A stretch of DNA of 64,000 nt from positions 208,019 to 272,018 of the forward strand of contig JALOLR010000003.1 of the NCBI GenBank assembly GCA_025455885.1. The letters run 5' to 3'. Shown here piece by piece: positions 50,531 through 59,086 of this stretch. This stretch comes from Acidimicrobiales bacterium. Its GTDB lineage: Bacteria > Actinomycetota > Acidimicrobiia > Acidimicrobiales > Acidimicrobilacustridaceae. Numbering within the stretch: the first letter of the stretch is position 1; every line of letters begins with the position of its first letter. The translations under genes and the position numbers were made by a program. A model generated the notes under the pieces. The model was not told the DNA's origin. It saw nothing but the letters and a program-made list of their open reading frames with translations, and did not search any database.

Positions 50531-51121
50531 GTGAGCGGACCACGGACGGCCCAGGCCGACGACTGCGACCTCGTCGCATCGGTGCTGGCGGAGGCCTTCA
50601 CCCCTGACCCGATCATGGCGTGGGCGTTCCCCGACGAGGCGTCCCGCCCCCGGGTCCTGCGGGCGATGTTCGCGTTGGTGGCCGAGCACCTCTACCTGCC
50701 GGTCGGGGCCAGCGTGGTCGACGACCGCGGGGCGGTCGCCCTGTGGCAACCACCGGACGCGCCCGGGGAGGACAGCGAGGAGTTCTGGGCCGACCACGGC
50801 GACGCCTTCGCCCGGGCCGTCGAGGGCCAGGTCGAGCGCTCCATCGCCCTCGGCCGGGCCACCGCCGCCCACCATCCGCCCGAACGGCACTGGTACCTGC
50901 CGGCCATCGGAGTGCGGACCGAGGCTCACGGTCAGGGCCTCGGGGGTGCGGTGCTCGCCCACTCGCTCGCCGCAGTGGATGCCGCCGGCGAGGCCGCCTA
51001 CCTCGAGGCCACCACGCCGCTCAGCGCGGCGCTCTACGCACGGCACGGCTTCGCGGTCACCGCCGAGTTCGTCGTCGACGACAGCCCGCCGATGTGGGCG
51101 ATGGTCCGCCCCGGTCGATGA
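50531..51121 (+). CDS. GNAT-family N-acetyltransferase
   Basis: About 196 residues. N-terminal DDCDLVASVLAEAFTPDPIMAWAFPDEASRPRVLRAMFAL, the central LPAIGVRTEAHGQGLGGAVLAHSLAAVDAAGEAAYLEATTPLSAALYARHGF with the HGQGLGG acetyl-CoA loop, and a C-terminal beta strand. Substrate unknown. Adjacent GTG codons at 50528 and 50531 are both possible starts; no Shine-Dalgarno sequence is visible. Confidence 0.8.
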   Translation: MSGPRTAQADDCDLVASVLAEAFTPDPIMAWAFPDEASRPRVLRAMFALVAEHLYLPVGASVVDDRGAVALWQPPDAPGEDSEEFWADHGDAFARAVEGQVERSIALGRATAAHHPPERHWYLPAIGVRTEAHGQGLGGAVLAHSLAAVDAAGEAAYLEATTPLSAALYARHGFAVTAEFVVDDSPPMWAMVRPGR

Positions 51122-51152
51122 CCACCCTCCCGTCCCGACGAAGGAGAGCACC

Positions 51153-51986
51153 GTGAGCGACGCGTTGAAGGTCGAACAGGACGGCGGCGTCGTCACCGTC
51201 ACCATCGACTGCCCTCCGCTGAACCTGGTCGGCGCCGACTTCATGATCGGGCTGTTGCAGTGGCTCCCCGAGGCGGAAGCCGACGAGTCGGTCCGGGCCG
51301 TCGTCTTCCACAGCGCCGACCCCGACTTCTTCCTGATGCACGGTGATGTCAACCACCTGCTCGGGTCGGTGCCCGAGATCGGCGACGACCCGATCGAGCC
51401 CAACATCGCGCAGGTGGCCTTCGACCGGCTCCACCGCGCCCCGTTCTTCACCATCGGCGTGCTCGACGGCGCAGCGCGGGGCGGAGGGTGCGAGTTCCTC
51501 TCGGCGCTGGACCTGCGCATCGCGTCGTTCGGGTCGGTGGTCGGCCAGCCCGAGACCCTCCTCGGGATCCTGCCCGGTGCCGGCGGGACCGTGCGCTGGA
51601 CCCGACGGGTCGGGCGGGCCCGGGCCCTCGAGCTGTTGCTCACCGGTCGCGACATCCCCGCCGAGGAGGCGTTGGCCCTCGGATGGGTCGACGCCCTCCT
51701 CCCGGCCGCCCACCTCCACGACCACGCCGCCGACCTCGCCCGGCGGGTCGCCCGGCTCCCGCGACGCTCGATCGCCGCGGTGAAGGCCGTCGTCGACGCC
51801 ACCCTCGACGGTGCCGACGACCCCTTCACCGTCGAGAACGACGCCCTCACCCGGCTCATGGTCACCGGCCAGCACCAGGAGCCGATGCGGCGGTTCCTGG
51901 CCGCCGGCGGCCAGACCCGTGCCGGGGAGACCACCGATCTCGTCGCCACCCTCGACGCGGCGGTGGCGGCCCTCGGCGACGCCTGA
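51153..51986 (+). CDS. enoyl-CoA hydratase/isomerase family protein
   Basis: 277 residues, crotonase fold. The start DALKVEQDGGVVTVTIDCPPLNLVG and the oxyanion region VLDGAARGGGCEFLSALDLRIAS are followed by VVGQPETLLGILPGAGGTVRWTRRVG with a Glu at the catalytic site (QPET). The long C-terminal helix carries acyl-binding residues. A hydratase or isomerase in acyl-CoA breakdown is likely; specificity unknown. GTG 51153 has AAGGAGAG six bases upstream, a strong start. Confidence 0.87.
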   Translation: MSDALKVEQDGGVVTVTIDCPPLNLVGADFMIGLLQWLPEAEADESVRAVVFHSADPDFFLMHGDVNHLLGSVPEIGDDPIEPNIAQVAFDRLHRAPFFTIGVLDGAARGGGCEFLSALDLRIASFGSVVGQPETLLGILPGAGGTVRWTRRVGRARALELLLTGRDIPAEEALALGWVDALLPAAHLHDHAADLARRVARLPRRSIAAVKAVVDATLDGADDPFTVENDALTRLMVTGQHQEPMRRFLAAGGQTRAGETTDLVATLDAAVAALGDA

Positions 51987-52055
51987 TCCCGGCCGCCCCT
52001 CGAGGGTTGGCCGAGCCCGCCGCCGACGGCTCCCCGGCCCCACGCTGTCGCGGGG

Positions 52056-53405
52056 TCAGCGGAACGTCTGGATGGGGAGGTGCGTGGCCATGGCGCTGCC
52101 CGGCGGGCCGAGCAGGCTGTGGGCCCGCAGGTTGCGGCGGTGGAACAGCGCGAGGAGCTCGCGGTCGTGGGCGCCGCTCGGGGCGTCGGCCACCACGAAC
52201 GCCTCGAGGTCGGCCTCCCCGGCGAACCAGTCGGTCGGGCGGAACCCGAGGAGCGGCTGCAGGTCGTCGAGGTCGTCCTCGCTCAGCTGGGCGCCCACCT
52301 CGTCGGCCCGCAAGGCGTGACGGGCGGTGCGGAACAGGGTGCGCAGGCGGTAGCGAAGCCACTCGTCCTCGGGCGAGAGCGTGCGCAGCACGTCGGCCAT
52401 GTGGTCGATCGACGTCGCGGCCCGCGACCGCACCGGATCGGGCTGGTCGACGGTGGGCAGCTCGACGTCGAGGATCTCGGCGAGCGCCTCGGTGGCGAAC
52501 AGGTTCGTCTCGAGGCACCATTGCATGTTGGTCATGAGGTCCGTCTGGGCGTTCGGGCGGCGCACCGCCTGGCCCAACGCCAGCTGGTTCGTGAGGGTGA
52601 ACGCGAAGTGGTGGCGCATCAGCGCCTCGAGATCGACCGGCGCACCGACCAGCTCCTCGTAGCGGGCGTACAGCTCGGGGAACGGGCCGTAGCCCACGAT
52701 GGTGTCGCGCATGCGCCAGGCGGCGAGATCCATCATCGGGTCGCCGATGTGACCGATCTCGAGGTCGAGGACGGCCACGATGCGCCCGTCGGCCTGGTGG
52801 AACTGGCCGGAGTCCCAGACGATCGCCGCCTCCCGCCCCTGTGATCGCGGCGGATGACGGTGCAGCCACCCGAGGCAGAACTCCATGAAGGGGTCCGGGC
52901 CGTTCTTGGTGGCGCGGTACACGGCCTCGTAGCGGGACAGCCCGAAGGTGCCCGACTCCTCCGGTGACGCCGCCCGCATGATGCCCGCCTCGACGAACGG
53001 CTCGAGGGGGAGCGTGTGCAGCCGGGCCAGGATCTGCAGGTAGTCGTCGACCGCAGCCCGGCGGTCCTCGTCGGAGGTGCCCGTGAAGTCCTGTTGCCCG
53101 CCGACGCGGTCCATCACGTAGGCCAGCGGCTCGTCGATCATGCCGTGCACCCGCGGCGTCGGGATCCCGTGGTCGTACAGCACCTGCTGGAGGCGCATCT
53201 CGTGGTCGAGGGGGAAGATGAGCGGCATGTCGGTGCGGTCGCCGCGCACCACCAGCTCCAGGCGTTCGCCGGCGCGCTCGACGTCGGTGAACCACACGGG
53301 ACGCCACCGGGGCTGGCGGCGCAGCGCCACGACGGTGCCCCCCAGTTCGTCCTCCAACCACCGCCGCACCCGATCGGTGGGCTCGTCGATCGAATCGTCG
53401 CTCAT
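52056..53405 (-). CDS. phosphotransferase (APH-like) family protein with altered catalytic loop
   Basis: 449 residues. The protein-kinase-like fold of the APH/choline-kinase type: a Gly-poor N-lobe (VVALRRQPRWRPVWFTDVERAG), then YVMDRVGGQQDF and FCLGWLHRH. The catalytic HGD-x4-N motif reads IVWDSGQFH: Val196 and Trp197 replace His and Gly, Asp198 is kept, and His203 replaces Asn. The metal-binding DLE (LDLEIGHIGDP) is intact at D214-E216. Activity may be retained but altered. ATG 53405. Divergent from the SDR-P450 pair. Relatives occur next to acyl-CoA genes in many actinobacteria. Confidence 0.8.
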   Translation of the reverse strand: MSDDSIDEPTDRVRRWLEDELGGTVVALRRQPRWRPVWFTDVERAGERLELVVRGDRTDMPLIFPLDHEMRLQQVLYDHGIPTPRVHGMIDEPLAYVMDRVGGQQDFTGTSDEDRRAAVDDYLQILARLHTLPLEPFVEAGIMRAASPEESGTFGLSRYEAVYRATKNGPDPFMEFCLGWLHRHPPRSQGREAAIVWDSGQFHQADGRIVAVLDLEIGHIGDPMMDLAAWRMRDTIVGYGPFPELYARYEELVGAPVDLEALMRHHFAFTLTNQLALGQAVRRPNAQTDLMTNMQWCLETNLFATEALAEILDVELPTVDQPDPVRSRAATSIDHMADVLRTLSPEDEWLRYRLRTLFRTARHALRADEVGAQLSEDDLDDLQPLLGFRPTDWFAGEADLEAFVVADAPSGAHDRELLALFHRRNLRAHSLLGPPGSAMATHLPIQTFR

Positions 53406-53495
53406 CACACCAGTCTGCGTCGCCGGGACGGCAGGGGGCGCCGTGTTCGGCGAGGGGCCCACGACCCGAGTGCCGCACCCCCACCGCACGAACTA

Positions 53496-53515
53496 ACGTC
53501 GGCGTCATACGACGT
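53496..53515. promoter_or_regulatory. inverted repeat in the divergent SDR-P450 promoter region
   Basis: ACGTCG (53496-53501) and CGACGT (53510-53515) are separated by eight bases. They lie in the gap between the phosphotransferase gene (start 53405) and the SDR gene (start 53578). Confidence 0.3.
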
Positions 53516-53577
53516 GCTCGGCCGTCCGGATGGGGAGCCCATCCCCGGTCGGGCCCACTGACATGGGGGACAACAGC

Positions 53578-54405
53578 ATGGGTGTCGAGGCCTTCCGGTT
53601 CGATGGAAAGCGGGCGCTGGTCGTGGGGGGTGCGACGGGCATGGGTGCCGCGACCGCGGTGGTCGCCCGCGACCTGGGTGCCGAGGTCGTGGTCATGGAC
53701 CACGTCGAGGTCGACGTCGAGGGCGTGAAGTCGATCAGGGTCGATCTGCGCGACAAGGACGGCATCGACGCCGCCGTCGACGAGTGCGGCGGCCCGATCC
53801 ACGCGCTGTTCTCCTGCGCCGGGGTCGCCGACGGCACCCCAGGGATCGAGAAGATCAACTTCATCGGCCACCGCCACCTCATCGACCGGGTCGTGGGCAA
53901 CGGCTGGATGCCGAAGGGCTCGGCCATCGGGATGATCTCCTCGGCCGCCGGCCTGGGCTGGGAGAAGGACCTCGACCAGCTGAAGGAGTACCTCGACACC
54001 CCGGACTTCGACGCCGCCGTCGCCTGGCACGAGGCCAACCCCGGCCACGCCGACTACATGTGGTCGAAGAAGGCCATCTGCGCCTACGTGGCCCGCGAGT
54101 CCTTCCCGATGCTCCAGAAGGGGATCCGCCTCAACGCCATTCTCCCCGGGCCCACCGACACGCCGCTGGCCCAGGCCAACGCCGAACTGTGGCTCTCGTT
54201 CGGCCAGGACTTCCGCGCCGCCGCCGGCATCGAGGCGTCCACCCCCGAGGAGCAGGCCGACGTGCTCGTGTTCCTCTGCAGCCACGCCGCCCGCTACATC
54301 AACGGCCTCACCGTGGTCACCGACGCCGGCTACGTGAGCGCCGGCATCACCGGCTCGTTCCCCGACGCGACGCCGGTGGTCGGGTTCCTGCGCGGCGACT
54401 ACTGA
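53578..54405 (+). CDS. short-chain dehydrogenase/reductase
   Basis: 275 residues. Nucleotide loop GGATGMG (a relaxed TGxxxGIG), an acidic residue at the second strand end (VMDHVE), FSCAGVADG in place of NNAG, a Ser pair in MISSAAG and catalytic YMWSK. An insert of about 30 residues between the Ser and Tyr motifs is like 3alpha-hydroxysteroid dehydrogenase/coniferyl alcohol dehydrogenase types. ATG 53578 has GGGGGA six bases upstream; ATG 53563 is an alternative. Two bases separate its stop from the P450 start, so the two are cotranscribed. Confidence 0.83.
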   Translation: MGVEAFRFDGKRALVVGGATGMGAATAVVARDLGAEVVVMDHVEVDVEGVKSIRVDLRDKDGIDAAVDECGGPIHALFSCAGVADGTPGIEKINFIGHRHLIDRVVGNGWMPKGSAIGMISSAAGLGWEKDLDQLKEYLDTPDFDAAVAWHEANPGHADYMWSKKAICAYVARESFPMLQKGIRLNAILPGPTDTPLAQANAELWLSFGQDFRAAAGIEASTPEEQADVLVFLCSHAARYINGLTVVTDAGYVSAGITGSFPDATPVVGFLRGDY

Positions 54406-54407
54406 AC

Positions 54408-55601
54408 GTGTCCGGCGCCGACCTGTACTGGGACCCCTTCGACACCGATCTCGACGACCACCCCCACGAGGTCTGGCGTCGCCTCCGCGACGAGGCGCCG
54501 GTGTACCGCAACGACCGGTACGACTTCTGGGCGCTGAGCCGCCACGCCGACGTCGAGGCCGCCCACCGTGATCCGGGCACCTTCAGCTCGGCCCACGGGA
54601 CGGTGCTCGACATCATGGGACCGGACATGTCGAGCACCGGGCTCATCATCTTCATGGACCCGCCCGAGCACACCATCCTGCGGGCGCTGGTCTCGCGGGC
54701 CTTCACGCCGAGGCGCATGGCGGAGATGGAGGCCGAGGTCCGCGAGATCTGCGCCGACCTGCTCGACCCGTTCGTGGGTGCGGCGGAGTTCGACTACGTG
54801 CAGGACTTCGCCGCCCAGCTCCCGTCGATGGTGATCGCCCGCCTCGTGGGCGTCCCCGAGGAGGACCGCGAGGAGCAGCGTCGCAACATCGACGAGACCT
54901 TCCACATCGAGCCGGGCGTCGGCATGATCAACGACGTCTCGCTGATGGCCCGCATCCGCCTGAACGAGTACCTCAGCGGCCTCGTGGACCGGCGCCTCCT
55001 CGAGCCGGCCGACGACCTGGTGTCGGGGTTGGCCGCCGCGGAGATCACCGACGAGTCGGGGGTGCTGCGCCGCCTGACGAAGGAGGAGATCACCGACTTC
55101 ACCCTGTTGCTGTTCAGCGCCGGCACCGAGACCGTGATGCGCCTCCTCGGCAACGCCGCGGTGCTGCTGGCCCGGTACCCGGACCAGCGCCGGGTCCTGC
55201 TGGACGACCCCTCGGTGATCCCCAACGCCGTCGAGGAGCTGCTGCGCTACGAGGCCCCCTCGCCGGTCCAGGGGCGCTGGACCACCCGGGAGGTCACCCT
55301 CCACGGCGTCACCATCCCCGCCGAGTCGAAGGTGCTCTTGCTCACCGGCAGCGCCGGGCGCGACGAGCGCGCCTACCCCGACGGGGACCGCTTCGACGTG
55401 CGCCGCGACCTCGCCGGCCACGTGTCGTTCGGGCACGGCATCCACTTCTGCGTGGGCGCTGCGCTGGCCCGGCTGGAGGGCAGGATCGCCCTCGAGGAGA
55501 CGCTGAGTCGGTTCCCCGAGTGGGACGTCGTGCCCGATCGGGTGGTCCGCCAGCACACCAGCACGGTGCGGGGCTATTCCGAGGTCGGCATCCTCGTCTG
55601 A
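54408..55601 (+). CDS. cytochrome P450
   Basis: 397 residues. I-helix motif FSAGTETV, ExxR in ELLRYEAPSP, and heme loop FGHGIHFCVGAALARLE with Cys348 as ligand. The N-terminal WDPFDTDLDDHPHEVWRRLRDEAPVYRNDRYDFWALSRHADVEAAHRDP pattern is common to actinobacterial P450s acting on terpenoids or steroids, but no subfamily can be assigned. GTG 54408 begins two bases after the SDR stop. Redox partners are not in the window. Confidence 0.87.
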   Translation: MSGADLYWDPFDTDLDDHPHEVWRRLRDEAPVYRNDRYDFWALSRHADVEAAHRDPGTFSSAHGTVLDIMGPDMSSTGLIIFMDPPEHTILRALVSRAFTPRRMAEMEAEVREICADLLDPFVGAAEFDYVQDFAAQLPSMVIARLVGVPEEDREEQRRNIDETFHIEPGVGMINDVSLMARIRLNEYLSGLVDRRLLEPADDLVSGLAAAEITDESGVLRRLTKEEITDFTLLLFSAGTETVMRLLGNAAVLLARYPDQRRVLLDDPSVIPNAVEELLRYEAPSPVQGRWTTREVTLHGVTIPAESKVLLLTGSAGRDERAYPDGDRFDVRRDLAGHVSFGHGIHFCVGAALARLEGRIALEETLSRFPEWDVVPDRVVRQHTSTVRGYSEVGILV

Positions 55602-55622
55602 CCGCGGGTCGGCGGCGCCGGG

Positions 55623-56381
55623 TCAGCCGGCGTCGTCGATGACCGGTGGCCGGTCGCCGCCGCCGTGGGCGGCCACGTCGGCGCCGGTCACGTAGGAGGC
55701 CAGGTCCGACGCCAGCCACACCGCGACGTCACCGATCTCGGTGGGCGTCGCCAGTCGGCGCAGCGGGATCAGCGCCTCGACCTCGGCACGTCGCTCCCCC
55801 TCGCCGTAGAACAGCTCGGCCTGCTCGGTGAGGATGTAGCCGCAGGTGATCGAGTTGACCCGCACGGTCGGCGCCCACTCCATGGCCAGGGTGGTGGTGA
55901 GCTGCTTGAGGCCGGCCTTGGCCGCGCCGTACGCAGCGGTGGTGGGGGAGGGGCGCTGGGCCACGATCGACCCGACGTTCACGATGGACCCCCCGCCGGG
56001 CTGACCCACCATGTGGTGGTGGGCGCGCTGGGCGACGTAGAGCGGGGCCAGGAGGTTGAGCGCCACGATGCGCTCGGAGAACCGGGGGGAGGCCTCGGCG
56101 GAGTCGGCCGGGGGTGAGCCGCCGGCGTTGTTGACCACGCAGTCGAGCCGGCCGTGCACGGCGTGGGCGGCGTCGACCGCGGCCCACGCCGCCTCGCCGT
56201 CGCGCAGGTCGGCGGGGACGAACGACCAGCCGTCGGGAAGCGCGACCTCGGGTTCGCGGCGGGCGCACACCACGACGTCGGCGCCGGCGTCGGCGAAGCG
56301 CTGCGCGATGCCGCGCCCGACCCCTTTGGTGCCGCCGGTGACCAGCACCGCCCTGCCGCTCAGATCGATCTGGAGTGCCAC
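55623..56381 (-). CDS. short-chain dehydrogenase, Rv3549c-like
   Basis: 252 residues. TGGTKGVG near the start, NNAGGSPPADSAEAS, catalytic YGAAK, and the ending VAAHGGGDRPP. The start MALQIDLSGRAVLVTGG and the middle resemble the SDR encoded by Rv3549c, which in M. tuberculosis stands next to echA20 (Rv3550). Here a Pro-rich protein gene separates the two. It may act on steroid-ring intermediates, but no activity is known. GTG 56381, seven bases after a TACCGT hexamer. Confidence 0.83.
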   Translation of the reverse strand: MALQIDLSGRAVLVTGGTKGVGRGIAQRFADAGADVVVCARREPEVALPDGWSFVPADLRDGEAAWAAVDAAHAVHGRLDCVVNNAGGSPPADSAEASPRFSERIVALNLLAPLYVAQRAHHHMVGQPGGGSIVNVGSIVAQRPSPTTAAYGAAKAGLKQLTTTLAMEWAPTVRVNSITCGYILTEQAELFYGEGERRAEVEALIPLRRLATPTEIGDVAVWLASDLASYVTGADVAAHGGGDRPPVIDDAG

Positions 56382-56388
56382 GGCCCCG

Positions 56389-56394
56389 ACGGTA
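56389..56394 (-). promoter_or_regulatory. -10 hexamer TACCGT, leaderless promoter candidate
   Basis: TACCGT on the minus strand ends seven bases before GTG 56381. Confidence 0.4.
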
Positions 56395-56592
56395 GACCAA
56401 TGGCACGGGCGGCACCGACGGTGAGGAGCCCGTGCGGATCGCGCGCTGAGCGGTCCAGTCGACGCGGTCCGTCGAGAATTTTCCCGGCTGTGTTTCGGCG
56501 GGGTGAAGGCTTGCTGACGTCGCTTGCCGCGCTGCTCGCGCCTTGGTCAACTGCCGGCGTCGATCGGTTCGTGGAACGCGAGGAGTCGCAGC

Positions 56593-58236
56593 GTGGGGCA
56601 GCAGGTGCGGTCGGGGTCGCGGGTGCTCGGGGGCATCGTGCTCGTGGCCATCGCGACGATGTTGACGGCCGCGCTGTTCGCCGGTTTCGCTCCCGTCGCC
56701 GACGCCGCCCCGCCGTTCCCTGCGCCCGGCAAGGGCTGCGAGCCCTCACCGCCCGGGCCGCCCTGTGGCATGCCCGATCCTCCCGGAGCAGCCTGCGGGC
56801 TGCCCGCGGTTCCGGGCCCGCCGGCGGTCCCCGGAGAGCGCGGCCGGGGATGCGTGACGGACCCCCCGGTGACCGTGCCGGGTCCGGATCCGGTGGTCGT
56901 GACGCCCCCGCCCCCGCCCCCGCCGCCCGCTCCGCCTCCCTCGCCGCCCGCACCCGTCCAGCCGATCCTCGAGTCGCCCGCGCCTCTCGCCGACATCCCC
57001 GAGCCACCGCTGCCCGTGGCGATCCCCGAGGCGGCGCCCCTCCCGCCGGTTGCCGCCGTTCAGGCCGTGACCGGCCCTGTCCTCGCTCCGGTCGGAGAGG
57101 CAGAGGTCCTGGGGATCACCGAGAGCCGCGAGATCGAGCTGGCCGTGGCCGAGGATCCCTTCGAGCGATCGCCAGCCCGGGCCGGTGAACCCGTCCCGGA
57201 GCTGGACGACCGATCGAGCTTTGCGACCGCGCTCTCCGACGACGTCGACTTCTCGCCGGTCTGGGTGGCCGGCAACGTGGGCCTCGGGATGCTGATCATG
57301 CTGTTGCTGGTGGCTGCTGCACAGCTGTTCAACGACGCGCTCAAGATGAACCACGACCACCTCGTCCGCCAGGTCAGCACCCGCGCCGGGGTCATCGGTC
57401 GGGCCCGGGAGTGGTTGGCGGCACTCCCTCAGCCGCCCGCGGTGGTCAGCTTCGCGGTCGTGGCCGCGGTGCTCGGGCTCCTCGCCGATCCGAGCGTCGG
57501 GTTCAGCGTCGTCACGCTGGGCCAGATGCTGGGGATGGCCGTGGCCATCGGGGTGATGATCGCCGTCTATGACGGGGTGGCGGCCAGGTCCATCGCCCGC
57601 GCGACCGGGCTCGCCCCCCGCTACCGGTTGTACCCCATCGCCATCGGTGTGGCCTTCCTCTCCCTCGCGCTCTCCCGGGTGTTCGACGTGGCCCCGGGCG
57701 TCCTGTACGGGCTCTTCGCGGGGGTCATCTTCGCCGGAACCGTGGAGATCCGGCTCCAGGGGAAGGCCTACGCCCGCGCCAGCCTGGCGCTGATCGCCGT
57801 CGCGCTGGGGGCCTACGGCGTGCACCGCATCGTCGCCGACGCCGCCTCGGGCACATCGCCCGGCCTGCTCGTCATCGTCGTCGACACCGCAGCGGCAGCG
57901 CTCTTCATCGGCGGCCTCCAGGCCGTGATCGTGCAACTCCTGCCCACCCGCTACGTCAACGGCGAGAAGGTCGCAAGCTGGAGTCGCCTGGCCTGGTTCG
58001 GGCTCCTGGCCGGGTCGCTGGCCATCTACCTGCAGCTCGTGGTGCGTCCGAACGAGGGCCAGCAGAGCTGGGCCAACCTCTGGTTCGTCCTGGCCTTCGT
58101 GGGCTTCGCCGTCGGGTTCTGGGTGTGGTGCACCGTCGGCCACCGGCGGCGCCTGCGGGCCGGGATCGACGACGCCGCCGACCCGCCGGCCGAGCCGGCG
58201 GCAGGCCCGGTCACGTCGAGCCCCGGGCCTCGCTGA
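56593..58236 (+). CDS. membrane protein with Pro-rich exported region, unknown function
   Basis: 547 residues from GTG 56593, with GAGGAG eight bases upstream. An N-terminal signal peptide or anchor (GIVLVAIATMLTAALFAGFAPVADA) leads to about 170 residues rich in Pro with paired Cys (CEPSPPGPPCGMPDPPGAACG) and a poly-Pro run. Then come roughly eight hydrophobic segments (VAGNVGLGMLIMLLLVAAAQLF, VVSFAVVAAVLGLLADP, LYPIAIGVAFLSLALS, VLYGLFAGVIFAGTVEI and others). No homologous family recognised. The Cys-bearing Pro-rich part probably lies outside the membrane. It separates the SDR gene at 55623 from echA20; a link to steroid uptake is only a guess. Confidence 0.75.
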   Translation: MGQQVRSGSRVLGGIVLVAIATMLTAALFAGFAPVADAAPPFPAPGKGCEPSPPGPPCGMPDPPGAACGLPAVPGPPAVPGERGRGCVTDPPVTVPGPDPVVVTPPPPPPPPAPPPSPPAPVQPILESPAPLADIPEPPLPVAIPEAAPLPPVAAVQAVTGPVLAPVGEAEVLGITESREIELAVAEDPFERSPARAGEPVPELDDRSSFATALSDDVDFSPVWVAGNVGLGMLIMLLLVAAAQLFNDALKMNHDHLVRQVSTRAGVIGRAREWLAALPQPPAVVSFAVVAAVLGLLADPSVGFSVVTLGQMLGMAVAIGVMIAVYDGVAARSIARATGLAPRYRLYPIAIGVAFLSLALSRVFDVAPGVLYGLFAGVIFAGTVEIRLQGKAYARASLALIAVALGAYGVHRIVADAASGTSPGLLVIVVDTAAAALFIGGLQAVIVQLLPTRYVNGEKVASWSRLAWFGLLAGSLAIYLQLVVRPNEGQQSWANLWFVLAFVGFAVGFWVWCTVGHRRRLRAGIDDAADPPAEPAAGPVTSSPGPR

Positions 58237-58249
58237 CCACCGACCGCAA

Positions 58250-58266
58250 TCTGACTGACCGTCAGA
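58250..58266. promoter_or_regulatory. TCTGAC-N5-GTCAGA operator of the echA20-ipdABC operon
   Basis: TCTGACTGACCGTCAGA, extended by an outer A...T pair, has seven of eight arm positions paired. It lies 22 bases before the ATG of echA20 and just upstream of the TAGCGT hexamer (58275-58280). Confidence 0.75.
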
Positions 58267-58274
58267 TCGACGGC

Positions 58275-58280
58275 TAGCGT
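58275..58280 (+). promoter_or_regulatory. -10 hexamer TAGCGT of the echA20 operon
   Basis: TAGCGT ends eight bases before ATG 58289, suggesting a leaderless transcript starting at or near the ATG. Confidence 0.45.
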
Positions 58281-58288
58281 CGCCCTCC

Positions 58289-59086
58289 ATGGGGATCGAC
58301 GTCACCGTCCACGACGACGGCATTGCCGAGGTGGTCCAGGACTGCCCGCCCGTGAACGCGCTCACCGTCGCCGAGTGGTTCCAGCTCGCCGACGAGGTCC
58401 GACGCCTCGGTGACGACCGCGCCGTGCGGGCCGTCGTCCTGCGCGCCGAGGGCCGGGGTTTCAACGCCGGTGTCGACATCAAGGAGATGCAGAACACCGA
58501 GGGCTTCGACGCCCTGATCGGCGCGAACAAGGGCTGCTTCGCCGCTTTCGCGGCCGTCTACGACTGCCCGGTGCCGGTCATCAGCGCCGTCCACGGCTTC
58601 TGCGTCGGGGGCGGCATCGGCCTCGTCGGCAACTCCGACGTGATCGTGGCCTCCGACGACGCCTTCTTCGGGCTGCCCGAGGTCGACCGCGGCGCCCTCG
58701 GCGCCGCCACCCACCTCTCACGCCTCGTGCCCCAGCACAAGATGCGCGAGATGGTCTACACCTCGGCCAACGCCACCGCCGCCGAGCTGCACGCCTGGGG
58801 ATCGGTGGCCCGCGTGGTGCCCCGCGACGAGCTCCTCGCCGCCGCCCTCGAGATCGCCGGCACCATCGCCGCCAAGTCGCCCACGGTCATCCGTGCCGCC
58901 AAGGAGAGCCTCAACGGGATCGACCTGTGGGACGTCAAGCGCAGCTACCGGTTCGAGCAGGGGTTCACGTTCGAGCTCAACCTGAGCGGCGTGTCCGACG
59001 AGCTGCGTGACGACTTCGTGGAGCACGGCCACACGAGCGCCTCCGGCCAGTCGGCCGGCACCGACACCGACCCGAAGGAGAGCTGA
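58289..59086 (+). CDS. echA20: EchA20-like enoyl-CoA hydratase (HIP pathway ring hydrolase)
   Basis: 265 residues, crotonase fold. VTVHDDGIAEVVQDCPPVNALTVAEW, EGRGFNAGVDIKEMQNTEGFDALIGANKGCFAAF, VHGFCVGGGIGLVGNSDVIVASDDAFFGLPEVDRGALGAATHLSRLVPQHKMREMVYTS and DVKRSYRFEQGFTFELNLSGVSDE match the M. tuberculosis EchA20 (Rv3550) pattern. EchA20 opens ring D of HIEC-CoA in HIP breakdown. ATG 58289 follows the palindromic operator by 22 bases. The stop overlaps the next ATG by one base, and the order echA20-ipdA-ipdB-ipdC is that of Rv3550-Rv3553. Confidence 0.9.
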   Translation: MGIDVTVHDDGIAEVVQDCPPVNALTVAEWFQLADEVRRLGDDRAVRAVVLRAEGRGFNAGVDIKEMQNTEGFDALIGANKGCFAAFAAVYDCPVPVISAVHGFCVGGGIGLVGNSDVIVASDDAFFGLPEVDRGALGAATHLSRLVPQHKMREMVYTSANATAAELHAWGSVARVVPRDELLAAALEIAGTIAAKSPTVIRAAKESLNGIDLWDVKRSYRFEQGFTFELNLSGVSDELRDDFVEHGHTSASGQSAGTDTDPKES

